From Allonocardiopsis opalescens (GTDB lineage Bacteria; Actinomycetota; Actinomycetes; Streptosporangiales; Streptosporangiaceae), in the NCBI RefSeq assembly GCF_003002095.1, contig NZ_PVZC01000004.1:620001-684000 (forward strand): DNA of 64,000 nucleotides, given 5' to 3'. Positions 54,223-62,229 of the stretch are shown here, piece after piece. The translations under genes and the position numbers were made by a program. The number at the start of each line of letters is the position of its first letter. Position 1 is the first letter of the stretch. Below the pieces are notes generated by a model. It was not told the DNA's origin. It saw only the letters and a list, made by a program, of their open reading frames with translations, and did not search any database.

Positions 54223-55182
54223 ATGCTGGAGACCTCGGCCCGACTGCTGCGCCTGCTGTCGCTGCTGCAGGCGCGCCGCGACTGGCCAGGGCCCGAGCTG
54301 GCCGAGCGCCTGGGCGTCAGCGCGCGCACCATCCGCAAGGACGTCGAGAAGCTGCGCGCGCTGGGCTACCCGGTGCACGCCGTGTCCGGCGCGGGCGGCG
54401 GCTACCGGCTGGGCGCGGGCGCGGAGCTGCCGCCGCTGCTGCTGGACGACGAGGAGGCCGTCGCGGTCGCCGTGGGCCTGCGCACCGCCGCGGGCGGCAC
54501 CGTCGCCGGTATCGAGGAGACCTCGGTGCGCGCCCTGGCCAAACTCGAGCAGGTGCTGCCCGAGCGGCTGCGCCGCCGCGTCAACGCGGTGCAGACCCAC
54601 CTGCTGCCGGTGCCGCTGGGAGGCCCGGTCGTGGACGCCGCGGCGCTGACCCGCATCGCGTCCGCGGCCCGCGACCGGCACCGGCTGCGCTTCGACTACC
54701 GCGATCATGAGGGCGCGGTGCGCACCCGCGATGTCGAGCCCTACCGGCTGGTCAGCCACGGACGGCGCTGGTACCTGGTCGGCTACGACACCGGCCGCGC
54801 CGACTGGCGCACCTTCCGGGTCGACCGCATCGAGCTGCGCAGCCCCGACGGCCCTCGCTTCACCCCGCGCGAGCCGCCCGATCCCGACATCGCCGGATAC
54901 GTCGCCCGCGGCGTGGACGCCGCCCCGATGCGGTACCGTGCCGCCGTAACCGTGCACGCCTCGGCCGAGCAGCTGCGCCCCTGGCTGTCGGCGGCGGTGC
55001 AGGTGGAGGCCGTCGACGAGCGGACCTGCCTGGTGCACGCCGGAGCCGAGTCGCCCCGGCTGCTCGCCGCCTACCTCGCCATGCTCGACCTGGACTTCGA
55101 GGTCGACGGCCCGCCCGAACTGCTCGACGCGATGGCGGTGATCGAGCGGCGGCTGCGCCGCGCCGCCCGGAGGGAGACCTGA
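54223..55182 (+). CDS. WYL-domain (YafY-like) transcriptional regulator
   Basis: The protein has 319 residues. The HTH_11 is SARLLRLLSLLQARRDWPGP, LGVSARTIRKDVEKLRALGY and the wing VSGAGGGYRLGAGAELPPLL. The WYL domain is around 160-215 with LRFDYRDHEGAVRTRDVEPY and RLVSHGRRWYLVGYDTGRAD (RWYL kept), then a WCX domain (YRAAVTVHASAEQLRPWLSA). WYL regulators often respond to DNA damage through nucleic-acid ligands. It is divergent from the AlkZ-like gene across a 43-bp palindrome and is followed by a hydrolase gene 2 bases later. Confidence 0.94.
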   Translation: MLETSARLLRLLSLLQARRDWPGPELAERLGVSARTIRKDVEKLRALGYPVHAVSGAGGGYRLGAGAELPPLLLDDEEAVAVAVGLRTAAGGTVAGIEETSVRALAKLEQVLPERLRRRVNAVQTHLLPVPLGGPVVDAAALTRIASAARDRHRLRFDYRDHEGAVRTRDVEPYRLVSHGRRWYLVGYDTGRADWRTFRVDRIELRSPDGPRFTPREPPDPDIAGYVARGVDAAPMRYRAAVTVHASAEQLRPWLSAAVQVEAVDERTCLVHAGAESPRLLAAYLAMLDLDFEVDGPPELLDAMAVIERRLRRAARRET

Positions 55183-55184
55183 GC

Positions 55185-56168
55185 ATGCGCTACTCCGACT
55201 GGGGCGAGCGCGCGCCCCGCTGGGCCGGCATCCGCAGCGAGTCGCTGCACATCGACGGCGCCGACGTGCACATGCTCACCGCCGACGCCGCCCCCGAGGC
55301 GCCGGCCGGCGCCCCCGTCCACCTGCTGGTGCACCCGATGGCGGGCAGCGCCACCAACTGGCTGGACGCGATCAGGCCGCTGACGGCGCACGGCCGGGTG
55401 ATCGCGCCCGACCTGCCGGGCACCATCGCCGGGCACACCCGCGCCGCCCGCGGCGACGCCCCGCGCGCCGGATCCAACGCGCTGTTCCTGCGCGCCTTCA
55501 CCGACGCGCTCGGCCTGGACCGCGTCGTCGTGCACGGCTGGTCCATGGGCGGCCTGGTCGCGCTGCTCTTCGCCGACCTGGTCCCGGCGCGCGTGGACGG
55601 ACTGGTGCTGGTGGCGCCCGCGCTGCCGCAGCCGGTGCCCCCGGCGGACGAGCGGTTCTGGAACACGGCCGGGCGGGTGCTGATCGCCGCGGGCCCGCCG
55701 CTGGCCCGCGGCCTGCTCCGCGTCACCGGCAGACGCCTGCTCGACCTCAAGCGCGACTGGTACGCCGGCCCCGAGGGCCGGGCGCCTGGCGGGCTCGACC
55801 TGCTGGGCGGCGACCCCTCGCGCCGCTCGCCCGAGACCGCCGCGCTGTGGAGCGACGAACTGGCGGGCATGAGCCCCCGCCGCCTGGGCGACGGCGTCTC
55901 GGCGCTCGCGTCGGCCATGTCGGCCATGTACGTCAACCGGGCGCCGGTGCACGCCGTGATCGGCCGGCTGGCCGCGCCCACCCTGCTGCTGTGGGGCGAC
56001 GGCGACCCGCTGATCGAGCGCCCGCTCATCGACGACCTCACCGCTCGCCGCCCCGACTGGGACCTGCGCGTCTTCGCCTCCGTCGGCCACCTCCTGCCGC
56101 TGGAGGTCCCCGACGACTACGCCGGGGCCGTCGCCGGCTGGCTCGCCGACCGCACGCGGGCGGTGTGA
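55185..56168 (+). CDS. Alpha/beta hydrolase
   Basis: The protein has 327 residues. The nucleophile is Ser120 in VVVHGWSMGGLVALLFADLV, the oxyanion segment is LLVHPMAGSATNWLDAIRPL at 47-66, the Asp is in LLLWGDGDPLIE and the His in SVGHLLPLEVP. The family is that of lactonase, haloperoxidase or dehalogenase-like hydrolases. It starts with an ATG 2 bases after the WYL gene, so it is co-transcribed with it and likely under the same palindromic operator. The substrate is unknown. Confidence 0.93.
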   Translation: MRYSDWGERAPRWAGIRSESLHIDGADVHMLTADAAPEAPAGAPVHLLVHPMAGSATNWLDAIRPLTAHGRVIAPDLPGTIAGHTRAARGDAPRAGSNALFLRAFTDALGLDRVVVHGWSMGGLVALLFADLVPARVDGLVLVAPALPQPVPPADERFWNTAGRVLIAAGPPLARGLLRVTGRRLLDLKRDWYAGPEGRAPGGLDLLGGDPSRRSPETAALWSDELAGMSPRRLGDGVSALASAMSAMYVNRAPVHAVIGRLAAPTLLLWGDGDPLIERPLIDDLTARRPDWDLRVFASVGHLLPLEVPDDYAGAVAGWLADRTRAV

Positions 56169-56175
56169 CGCCCGC

Positions 56176-57624
56176 TCAGCCCGCCTGCGCCGCGACCAAG
56201 CCGCCCAGGACGCCGATCCCCTCCCGGATCTGGCGCGTGGTCACATTGCCGAAGCCGATGACCAGGGCGGCCGGAAGGGGTTCGCGGACCGCCTCGTCGT
56301 CGGCGGTGACCCGGTAGTCGCCGAGTCCGCGCACGGCGATGCCCGCGTCGCGTGCGTGCGCGACGACCCGCTCCTCGTCCACCCCGGCCGGCAGCCGGAG
56401 CAGAGCGTGGTGACCGGCGTCGAGGCCGGTGATGGTCGCGCCCGGCACCTTCTCCGCCACGGCCGCGACGAGGGCGTCGCGGCGCCGGCGGTAGCCGTCC
56501 CGGACCTTGCGGAGGTGCCGGTCGAAGCGGCCGGACTCGATGAGCCGCGCCAGTGCCGCCTGGTCGAGCTGGGGGACGCCGCGGCAGGAGAGGTACTTCT
56601 CGGTCAGGACGCCGTCGCGGAAGCGTGGCGGGGTGAAGACCCAGCCGATGCGGAGGGCGGGCGCCAGGGTCTTGCTGACCGAGCCCAGGGCCACCACGCG
56701 GTCGGGCGCGAGGCCCTGGAGCGAGCCGACCGGCTGCCGGTCGTAGCGGAACTCGGCGTCGTAGTCGTCCTCGAGGATCACCCCGTCGACCTCGTGCGCC
56801 CACTCCACCAGCTCGCGGCGGCGGGCCGGACTCAGCACCGCCCCGGTCGGGCACTGGTGGGCGGGCGTCAGCAGCACGGCGCGGGCGCCGCCGGCGCGCA
56901 GGCGGTCGACCCGGATCCCTTCTGAGTCGACGGGGACGGCCGACACCCGCAGGCCGGCCCGCCGCGCGATGCGGTCGTGGTCACGCGGGCCCGGGTCCTC
57001 AAGCCCGATCCGGTCGACGCCGTGCGCGGCGAGGGCGCCGAGGACGAAGGCCAGGCCCTGCCGGAACCCGCCCACGACGACCGTGTCCGCGGGGCCGGCG
57101 CAGCCGGCCCGCACCCGCCGGTGGTAGCCGGCGAGCACCGCGCGCAGCCGCGCGTCGCCCTCGGCGGTGCCGTCGCCGAAGTCAGCGGTCGGCATCGTCT
57201 TGACGGCGTCGCCCAGCGCCCACAGCCAGTCGCGGGTGCAGAAGGCGCGCAGGTCGGGGACGCCGTAGCCGAAGTCGATGTCCGGCGCCGGGTCCGGGCG
57301 CGCGGGGTCCGCCTCGGCGGCGCCGGACGGGGCGGAACCGCCGGAGCCGGTCACCCCGTCGGCGACCCGGGTGCCCGACCCGACGGCGGAGACGACATAG
57401 CCCTCGGCCAGCAGCTGCTCGTACACCGAGACCACCAGGCCCCGGGACACACCCAACTGGTCCGCCAGCTGCCGGGTCGAGGGCAGCCGCTCGCCGGAGC
57501 GCAGCCTCCCGGACCGGATCGCGCCGCGCAGCGCCTCCTGGACCTGGTGCCCCAGCGGCACGCCGGCGGAGCGGTCCACCGCCAGCGCGAGTTCGGGCAC
57601 CACCCCGGAGAAGTCGACGGTCAC
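56176..57624 (-). CDS. MocR/PdxR-type GntR-aminotransferase regulator
   Basis: The protein has 482 residues. Residues 1-80 are a GntR HTH (GVPLGHQVQEALRGAIRSGR, LPSTRQLADQLGVSRGLVVS, YEQLLAEGYV). From about 115 on it is a class I aminotransferase fold with the PLP Lys in VALGSVSKTLAPALRIGWVF and the Asp-x-x-Tyr-like LEDDYDAEFRYDRQPVGSLQ. MocR regulators bind PLP or amino-acid derivatives. It is divergent from the DMT transporter gene at 57753, a typical target. Direct repeats of ATGGACC in between are typical MocR sites. Confidence 0.94.
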   Translation of the reverse strand: MTVDFSGVVPELALAVDRSAGVPLGHQVQEALRGAIRSGRLRSGERLPSTRQLADQLGVSRGLVVSVYEQLLAEGYVVSAVGSGTRVADGVTGSGGSAPSGAAEADPARPDPAPDIDFGYGVPDLRAFCTRDWLWALGDAVKTMPTADFGDGTAEGDARLRAVLAGYHRRVRAGCAGPADTVVVGGFRQGLAFVLGALAAHGVDRIGLEDPGPRDHDRIARRAGLRVSAVPVDSEGIRVDRLRAGGARAVLLTPAHQCPTGAVLSPARRRELVEWAHEVDGVILEDDYDAEFRYDRQPVGSLQGLAPDRVVALGSVSKTLAPALRIGWVFTPPRFRDGVLTEKYLSCRGVPQLDQAALARLIESGRFDRHLRKVRDGYRRRRDALVAAVAEKVPGATITGLDAGHHALLRLPAGVDEERVVAHARDAGIAVRGLGDYRVTADDEAVREPLPAALVIGFGNVTTRQIREGIGVLGGLVAAQAG

Positions 57625-57653
57625 GCGGCGATCCTAGGGCACTGAGCCGCCGA

Positions 57654-57697
57654 ATGGACCACTCCGATGGCGGTCGGATGGACCTTCGCATCGGACC
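57654..57697. promoter_or_regulatory. MocR direct-repeat operator
   Basis: ATGGACC occurs at 57654-57660 and 57678-57684, 24 bases apart, and a third partial TCGGACC at 57691-57697. MocR regulators commonly bind spaced direct repeats of this kind. They lie between the divergent MocR gene (57624) and the DMT gene (57753). Confidence 0.65.
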
Positions 57698-57752
57698 GGT
57701 TCCGGGCGAGGCTGGCAGACATCCATCACGACGGACCATGGAGGCCGAGGAC

Positions 57753-58598
57753 ATGAGCATCGGGATCACACTGGCGCTGCTGGCGGCGGTCGGCTACGGC
57801 GCGGCGGACTTCGTCGGCGGCGCGGGCGCCCGCCGGGCACCGACCATGTCCATCGTCTTCATCGGCCAGCTGACCGGCGCCGCGGCGATGGTGATCGTCG
57901 GGCTCGCCTCGCCCGGCACGCCGACCCCGGCTGACTTCGGGTGGGCGCTGCTCGCGGGACTCGGCAGCGCGGCCGGAAGCATCTTCCTGCTCCGGGGGCT
58001 GTCCCGGGGCCGGATGGCGCTGGTCGCTCCCACCTCGGCGGTCAGTGCCGCCGTCCTGCCGGTCCTGGCCGGGCTCGCCGGCGGCGAGCGGCCGGTCGCC
58101 CTGGTCTGGATCGGCCTGGTCCTCGCGCTGCCGGGGATCTGGCTGGTCTCGCGCCAGGTTCCGGACGGCGCCGGGCCCTCGTCCGGAGGCCGCGGCGCCT
58201 TCACCGACGGCCTGCTGGGCGGCCTCGGGTTCGGCGTGCTCTTCGTGGCCCTCGGCCAGATCCCCGAGTCGGCCGGTACTCTGCCCCTGGCCGTCAACCA
58301 GCTCACCGGTGCACTCGTCACCATCGCCGTCGCGACGGTGCTGCGACAGACCTGGCGGCCCGGCAGGGGCGCCGCGGGCTGGGGGATCACATCAGGGCTG
58401 CTCGGCGCGTCCGGCAGCCTCGCGTTCGTCGAGGCCGGCCACCTCGCCGATCTCGGCGTGGTCGCCGTGCTCGCCTCGCTCTACCCGGCCGTCACCGTGC
58501 TACTGGCCCGGACCCTGCTCGGTGAGCGCCTCGGCGCCGGGCAGCATCTCGGCCTGGTGTGCTGCTCGGCGGCCGTCGGGCTGATCGCTGCCGGCTGA
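57753..58598 (+). CDS. DMT-superfamily (EamA) transporter
   Basis: The protein has 281 residues and ten predicted helices in two EamA halves (SIGITLALLAAVGYGAADFV, GLSRGRMALVAPTSAVSAAV, LADLGVVAVLASLYPAVTVL, GERLGAGQHLGLVCCSAAVG). It starts at ATG 57753 after GGAGGCCGAGGAC. The divergent MocR gene and the ATGGACC repeats point to PLP- or amino-acid-linked control, so a role in amino-acid or vitamin export is plausible. The exact substrate is unknown. Confidence 0.92.
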   Translation: MSIGITLALLAAVGYGAADFVGGAGARRAPTMSIVFIGQLTGAAAMVIVGLASPGTPTPADFGWALLAGLGSAAGSIFLLRGLSRGRMALVAPTSAVSAAVLPVLAGLAGGERPVALVWIGLVLALPGIWLVSRQVPDGAGPSSGGRGAFTDGLLGGLGFGVLFVALGQIPESAGTLPLAVNQLTGALVTIAVATVLRQTWRPGRGAAGWGITSGLLGASGSLAFVEAGHLADLGVVAVLASLYPAVTVLLARTLLGERLGAGQHLGLVCCSAAVGLIAAG

Positions 58599-58641
58599 CC
58601 GCCCCCTGACGGATCCCACCACCCACCCGAAGGAAACCCTC

Positions 58642-59046
58642 ATGTACGACACCGGGCCCCAGACCGCGGACGGCAAGGTCCTCTGGCACTTCGGCATGTC
58701 GCTGGACGGCTACATCGCCGGCCCGGGGCACGCCATGGACTGGATGGCCGGCTTCGCCAACCGGCCCGGCCTGATCGAGGAGTACGTCGAGACCACCGGG
58801 GCCGTGCTCGCCGGACGCGACAGCTTCGACAGCGCGATCGGCGACGCGCGTCCCTACGGCGGCTCGTGGCAGGGCGCCGTCTTCGTGCTCACCCACCACC
58901 CCGAGGACGCGCGGCCGGCCGAGGGCATCACCATCCTCAGCTGCCCCGTCGAGGAGGCGGTGGCCATCGCCCTGGCGGCCGCCGCCGGCAAGAACGTCGA
59001 GGTGTTCTCGGCGGACATCGGCCGCCAAAGGAGCCACCCATGCTGA
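58642..59046 (+). pseudogene. C-terminally truncated RibD/DHFR-like reductase gene
   Basis: The frame of 134 codons matches the N-terminal part of RibD-C/dihydrofolate-reductase-like proteins (VLWHFGMSLDGYIAGPGHAM, then AGRDSFDSAIGDARPYGGSW, AAGKNVEVFSADIGRQ). A full member has about 180-190 residues, as at 25255. Here the C-terminal third (the VDEI...LVPVLLGGGVRL strands) is missing, and the protein ends RQRSHPC right where the next gene's ribosome site begins. The truncation joins it tightly to the metallo-beta-lactamase gene. It could still be translated, but catalysis is doubtful. Confidence 0.7.
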
Positions 59047-59876
59047 CGCAGGTCGCGGAAGGTGTGCTGGTACATCAGAGCGAGTTGCTGCGGAACAACG
59101 CCGTTGTCGTGCAGAGCCCGGCCGGCGTGCTGCTGGTCGACCCCCGGCTGACGGGCGGCGAGATGACCTGCCTCGCGAACGACATCCGCGAGCTGGGCCG
59201 GCCCGTCGTGGCGGGCTTCGCGACGCATCCCGACTGGGACCACGTGCTCTGGCATGCCGACTTCGGCGCAGCGCCCCGCTACGGCACGGTCCGCTGCGCG
59301 GATCTCATGCGGGATCTGCGGTCGAAGGCGGACTGGCGGGCCCGCGCCGCCGGGGGCCTGCCGCCGGAGATCGCCGACGAGGTGCCGCTGGACCTGTTCG
59401 GCCTCATCACCGGTCTGCCCGCCGGAACCGCGCGGATTCCCTGGGACGGCCCGCACGTCCGGATCATCGAGCATCCGGCGCACGCACCGGGCCATGCGGC
59501 GCTGCTGATCGAGGAGCGCGGGGTCCTCGTCGCCGGCGACACGCTCTCGGATGTGTTCATTCCGATGCTCGACGACTTCACGGGCACCAACGACCCGGTC
59601 GAGGAGTACCTGGTCGGGCTGCGGCTGCTGGAGAGCGTGGCCGGCGGCGTCGATGCCGTCGTCCCCGGCCACGGGTCCGTCGGCGTGGCCGATCAGGTGC
59701 GCGCACGGATTCGACAGGACCGCGCCTACGTGCACGCCCTGCGTGACGGCCGTGTTCCCGACGACCCGCGCATCGGACCGTCGGCCAGGCCCGGCTGGGA
59801 ATGGGTGAGCGACATCCACGAAGGGCAGGCCCGGAGCCTCGCCGAAAGGAACGGACGCGACACGACGTCCGGCTAG
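59040..59876 (+). CDS. Metallo-beta-lactamase-fold hydrolase with altered metal motif
   Basis: The protein has 278 residues from ATG 59040 with AAAGGAGCCACCC upstream. The MBL fold shows LVDPRLTGGEMTCLANDIRE, the metal motif THPDWDHVLWHADF at 62-75, APGHAALLIEERGVLVAGDT and VPGHGSVGV. In normal members the motif is H-x-H-x-D-H. Here it is H63-x-D65-x-D67-H68, so the second His is Asp. Metal site 1 may be changed. It overlaps the end of the truncated RibD-like frame by 7 bases and is co-transcribed with it and the DMT gene, or at least in the same direction. Confidence 0.85.
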   Translation: MLTQVAEGVLVHQSELLRNNAVVVQSPAGVLLVDPRLTGGEMTCLANDIRELGRPVVAGFATHPDWDHVLWHADFGAAPRYGTVRCADLMRDLRSKADWRARAAGGLPPEIADEVPLDLFGLITGLPAGTARIPWDGPHVRIIEHPAHAPGHAALLIEERGVLVAGDTLSDVFIPMLDDFTGTNDPVEEYLVGLRLLESVAGGVDAVVPGHGSVGVADQVRARIRQDRAYVHALRDGRVPDDPRIGPSARPGWEWVSDIHEGQARSLAERNGRDTTSG

Positions 59877-59913
59877 CACACCCGCCCGGGCACGCCACGC
59901 GGACCAACCGCCG

Positions 59914-60591
59914 TCAGCACCCGCCCGGCGGCTCCGGCCGGTGCCGCCGCCCTTCGGGGGTGAAGGCGAAGGTGGCGGCGAACGGCCCGGAGCCGGTCCG
60001 GGCGGCCAGCAGGGCGGGCTCGTCGTAGGGCGGCGGCCAGACCGCCCCGGCGCCGCGCTCGGAACCGTTCCACAGGTGGAAGGCGACCAGCGGGTCCTCC
60101 CGCCGCCCGGTCAGGTAGCACAGGGTCTTGCCGTAGCGCGGATTGGCGCCGCCGCACCGCAGCGACGGCGGACCGAAGGCGGTCAGCACATCACCGAGCA
60201 CCCGGTCCCGCGTCGTCCATTCCCGCAGCCCCGCCCGCATCGACGCGTACTCGGCCGGGCCGAGCACCCGGTCGGGCCGCAGCCACCTCTGCGCCTGGGC
60301 GAACTCCGCGTACAGCGACGCCGCCGCACAGTCCATGGAGTCTCCCGGCAGCAGCCGCCCGAACCCGCCCGTCGCCCGGCACGTGTTGAAGGCTCCCCGC
60401 CAGGTCTGCTCCGCCTCCCAGTCCTCCCAGGCGCCGTCGCGCCCTTCGACGAACAGCAGATGTCTCGTCAGCATCGTCAGCTCGACCTCACCGCCGAACA
60501 TGCCCGGCCGGCGCAGCGCACTGTTCAGCAGCGCGACGAAGTACGCGTGAATCTCAGCCGCCGAGCGCGGCACGGGGGAGGAGTCCGGCAC
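59914..60591 (-). CDS. Hypothetical protein, 225 residues
   Basis: The protein has 225 residues from GTG 60591. Helical segments are SAAEIHAYFVALLNSALRRP, GEVELTMLTRHLLFVEGRDG, FAQAQRWLRPDRVLGPAEYA and DVLTAFGPPSLRCGG. It has no signal peptide, transmembrane segment or recognisable catalytic motif. The pattern AYFVALLNSALRRPGMFGGE resembles Streptomyces proteins annotated only as hypothetical. The start is uncertain: no clear ribosome site is seen before the GTG. It is co-directional with the GNAT gene upstream (68 bases). Confidence 0.7.
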   Translation of the reverse strand: MPDSSPVPRSAAEIHAYFVALLNSALRRPGMFGGEVELTMLTRHLLFVEGRDGAWEDWEAEQTWRGAFNTCRATGGFGRLLPGDSMDCAAASLYAEFAQAQRWLRPDRVLGPAEYASMRAGLREWTTRDRVLGDVLTAFGPPSLRCGGANPRYGKTLCYLTGRREDPLVAFHLWNGSERGAGAVWPPPYDEPALLAARTGSGPFAATFAFTPEGRRHRPEPPGGC

Positions 60592-60659
60592 CGGTCCATG
60601 CTGCCACGCGACCCGGCGGCGGGCCGGGGCGCAGTGCGTCCCAGCCCGCCGCCACGGGC

Positions 60660-61571
60660 CTACTCCCAGAAGACGCGTTCCTCGGTGATCGGGTAGCCGG
60701 CGCGGGTGAAGGCGGCGGCCATGGCGGGGTTGGTGCGGTCGGTTTCGGCGATGATGCGGTCGGCGCCGCGTTCGACCAGTTGGTGGGTGGTCTCCACCAG
60801 GAGGTCGTAGCCGTAGCCGTGGCCGCGTTGGGTGGCGACGACGCCGATGAAACCGACCACGGGGCCGGTGTGGTTGCGGCTGGGCAGGGCCAGGCCGACG
60901 AGTTCGCCGCCGGGGGTGTGGGCGGTTCGCCACCAGCTGCGGGGGGCGGGGTACCGCTTGAGGACGGCCAGGTCCTCGTGGACGGCGGCCTCGGGGCCCA
61001 GTCTGGCGATGTCGCGCAGGGTGTGGGCGTCGTGGGTGCCCTCGTGGATGGCGCGCAGGATGGGCAGCATGCCCTCGTCGTCGGGCGCGGGGCGGAACTC
61101 CAGGCGGCCGGGGCGCTCGGGGAGGCCCTGGTCGGGGGTCCAGGTGTAGCGGAGCCGTTCGACGAACGGGGTCATGCCGGCCAGGCGGGCCGCGGCCAGG
61201 CGGTGTTCGGCGGCGGCGCGGACCTCGGGGCGCTCGCGCCAGGCGGGTGGCAGCACCAGGCAGTAGTCGGCGCTGATCTTCGCGGTGCGCAGCAGCTGCG
61301 CGCCGGTGTCGGCGGGCTCGCCTTCGGCGATGTCGAACCAGTCGAGGGTGCGCGGTTCGGTGTCGTCGGGGCCGGCCCACCAGGCGGCGCGGGCGACGAC
61401 GCGGTCGCCGCGCAGCGCGACCCAGGTCCACTCGGGGCGGTACTGGCGGGCGGCCAGGGTGGCGCGGAAGTCGCGCCCCGCGTAGGCCATGCCGAGGAGC
61501 CCGGGGTCGGGCAGGGACAGGAACAGGTGCTCCTCGCCCGCGCGCAGCGGGCGGATGACCGGATGGGTCAC
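60660..61571 (-). CDS. GNAT-family acetyltransferase (303 residues)
   Basis: The protein has 303 residues and a tandem layout. The C-terminal GNAT core is clear: VVGFIGVVATQRGHGYGYDL (acetyl-CoA P-loop R-G-x-G-x-G) and ADRIIAETDRTNPAMAAAFT followed by RAGYPITEERVFWE. The N-terminal half (VIRPLRAGEEHLFLSLPDPG, WVALRGDRVVARAAWWAGPD) resembles a second, divergent GNAT fold. The product is likely a small-molecule acetyltransferase of unknown substrate. ATG 61571 has TACGGGAGGTG... replaced by a weak GTAAGGATCCACC upstream. A 17-codon frame precedes it in the leader. Confidence 0.87.
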   Translation of the reverse strand: MTHPVIRPLRAGEEHLFLSLPDPGLLGMAYAGRDFRATLAARQYRPEWTWVALRGDRVVARAAWWAGPDDTEPRTLDWFDIAEGEPADTGAQLLRTAKISADYCLVLPPAWRERPEVRAAAEHRLAAARLAGMTPFVERLRYTWTPDQGLPERPGRLEFRPAPDDEGMLPILRAIHEGTHDAHTLRDIARLGPEAAVHEDLAVLKRYPAPRSWWRTAHTPGGELVGLALPSRNHTGPVVGFIGVVATQRGHGYGYDLLVETTHQLVERGADRIIAETDRTNPAMAAAFTRAGYPITEERVFWE

Positions 61572-61600
61572 GGTGGATCCTTACGGGAGGTGCGCCCCCG

Positions 61601-61654
61601 TCAGGCCGACGCCTGAGCCGGGCGGGAGCGCGGAGTGGCCGTACTGCGGGACAT
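61601..61654 (-). CDS. Possible 17-residue leader peptide upstream of the GNAT gene
   Basis: ATG 61654, preceded by GAGGAGGTGAGCGCG (a near-perfect Shine-Dalgarno), opens the frame MSRSTATPRSRPAQASA followed by TGA. It ends 29 bases before the GNAT ATG at 61571. It is too short for a domain, so a regulatory leader peptide is possible. Arg and Ser richness is not a codon-specific run. Chance is not excluded. Confidence 0.35.
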   Translation of the reverse strand: MSRSTATPRSRPAQASA

Positions 61655-61747
61655 CGCGCTCACCTCCTCGGTCGCTCTGGCGCGTCGCGGACAGTGAAGC
61701 ACACCGCGACCCGCCGCGTCGAATCGGATTCCGGTAGTCGGCCCAGG

Positions 61748-62161
61748 TCAGCGCCGGGACACCGGTGCCCACAGGCGGGCGGTGGACGCCCGGCGGCCCC
61801 AGGCGACCACGGCGCTGAGCACCAGCAGCACCAGCGGGGTGGCGGCGCCGCCGCCCACCACGACCAGCTGCACCGCGGTCGCGCCGGCCATCAGCGCGAC
61901 GAAGGCGAGGGCGGCCGCGCCGGCCAGCCGGGGCACCAGCAGCCCGGCGGCGCCGATCACCTCAAGGCCGCCGACGAGGTACTGGAACCACTCGCCGAAG
62001 CCGAGGGCGTCGAAGGTGGCGGCGATCATCGGGGCGTCGGAGAACTTGCCCAGCGCCGAGACCAGGAAGAAGGCCGCGGCGCCGATCTGCAGCACCCACA
62101 GTGCGGCGCCCGCGGCGCGGTCGCGGGCGCGCGGGGCGCGCCGTTCGGCGGTGGCGGTCAT
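61748..62161 (-). CDS. DoxX-family membrane protein
   Basis: The protein has 137 residues with four predicted helices. DoxX hallmarks are WVLQIGAAAFFLVSALGKFS near the first helix, FGEWFQYLVGGLEVIGAAGL in the middle and VPRLAGAAALAFVALMAGAT. The last helix ends VVAWGRRAS. Family members are quinone-linked membrane proteins or parts of sulfur and redox systems. It is divergent from a TetR gene with a 28-bp palindrome between them (62188-62215), so it is the probable target. The ATG at 62161 follows GAGGAGACGCC. Confidence 0.9.
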   Translation of the reverse strand: MTATAERRAPRARDRAAGAALWVLQIGAAAFFLVSALGKFSDAPMIAATFDALGFGEWFQYLVGGLEVIGAAGLLVPRLAGAAALAFVALMAGATAVQLVVVGGGAATPLVLLVLSAVVAWGRRASTARLWAPVSRR

Positions 62162-62187
62162 GGCGTCTCCTCGCGGACGAACGGACT

Positions 62188-62215
62188 CATAACGCTGTTA
62201 TATAACGGCGTTATG
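62188..62215. promoter_or_regulatory. TetR operator, 28-bp near-perfect palindrome
   Basis: CATAACGCTGTTAT (62188-62201) pairs with ATAACGGCGTTATG (62202-62215), 13 of 14 positions. It is AT-rich relative to its surroundings and lies between the divergent DoxX gene (62161) and the TetR gene (62230). GATACT at 62217-62222 may be the TetR -10, leaderless at GTG 62230. Confidence 0.85.
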
Positions 62216-62229
62216 GGATACTTGTCAAC

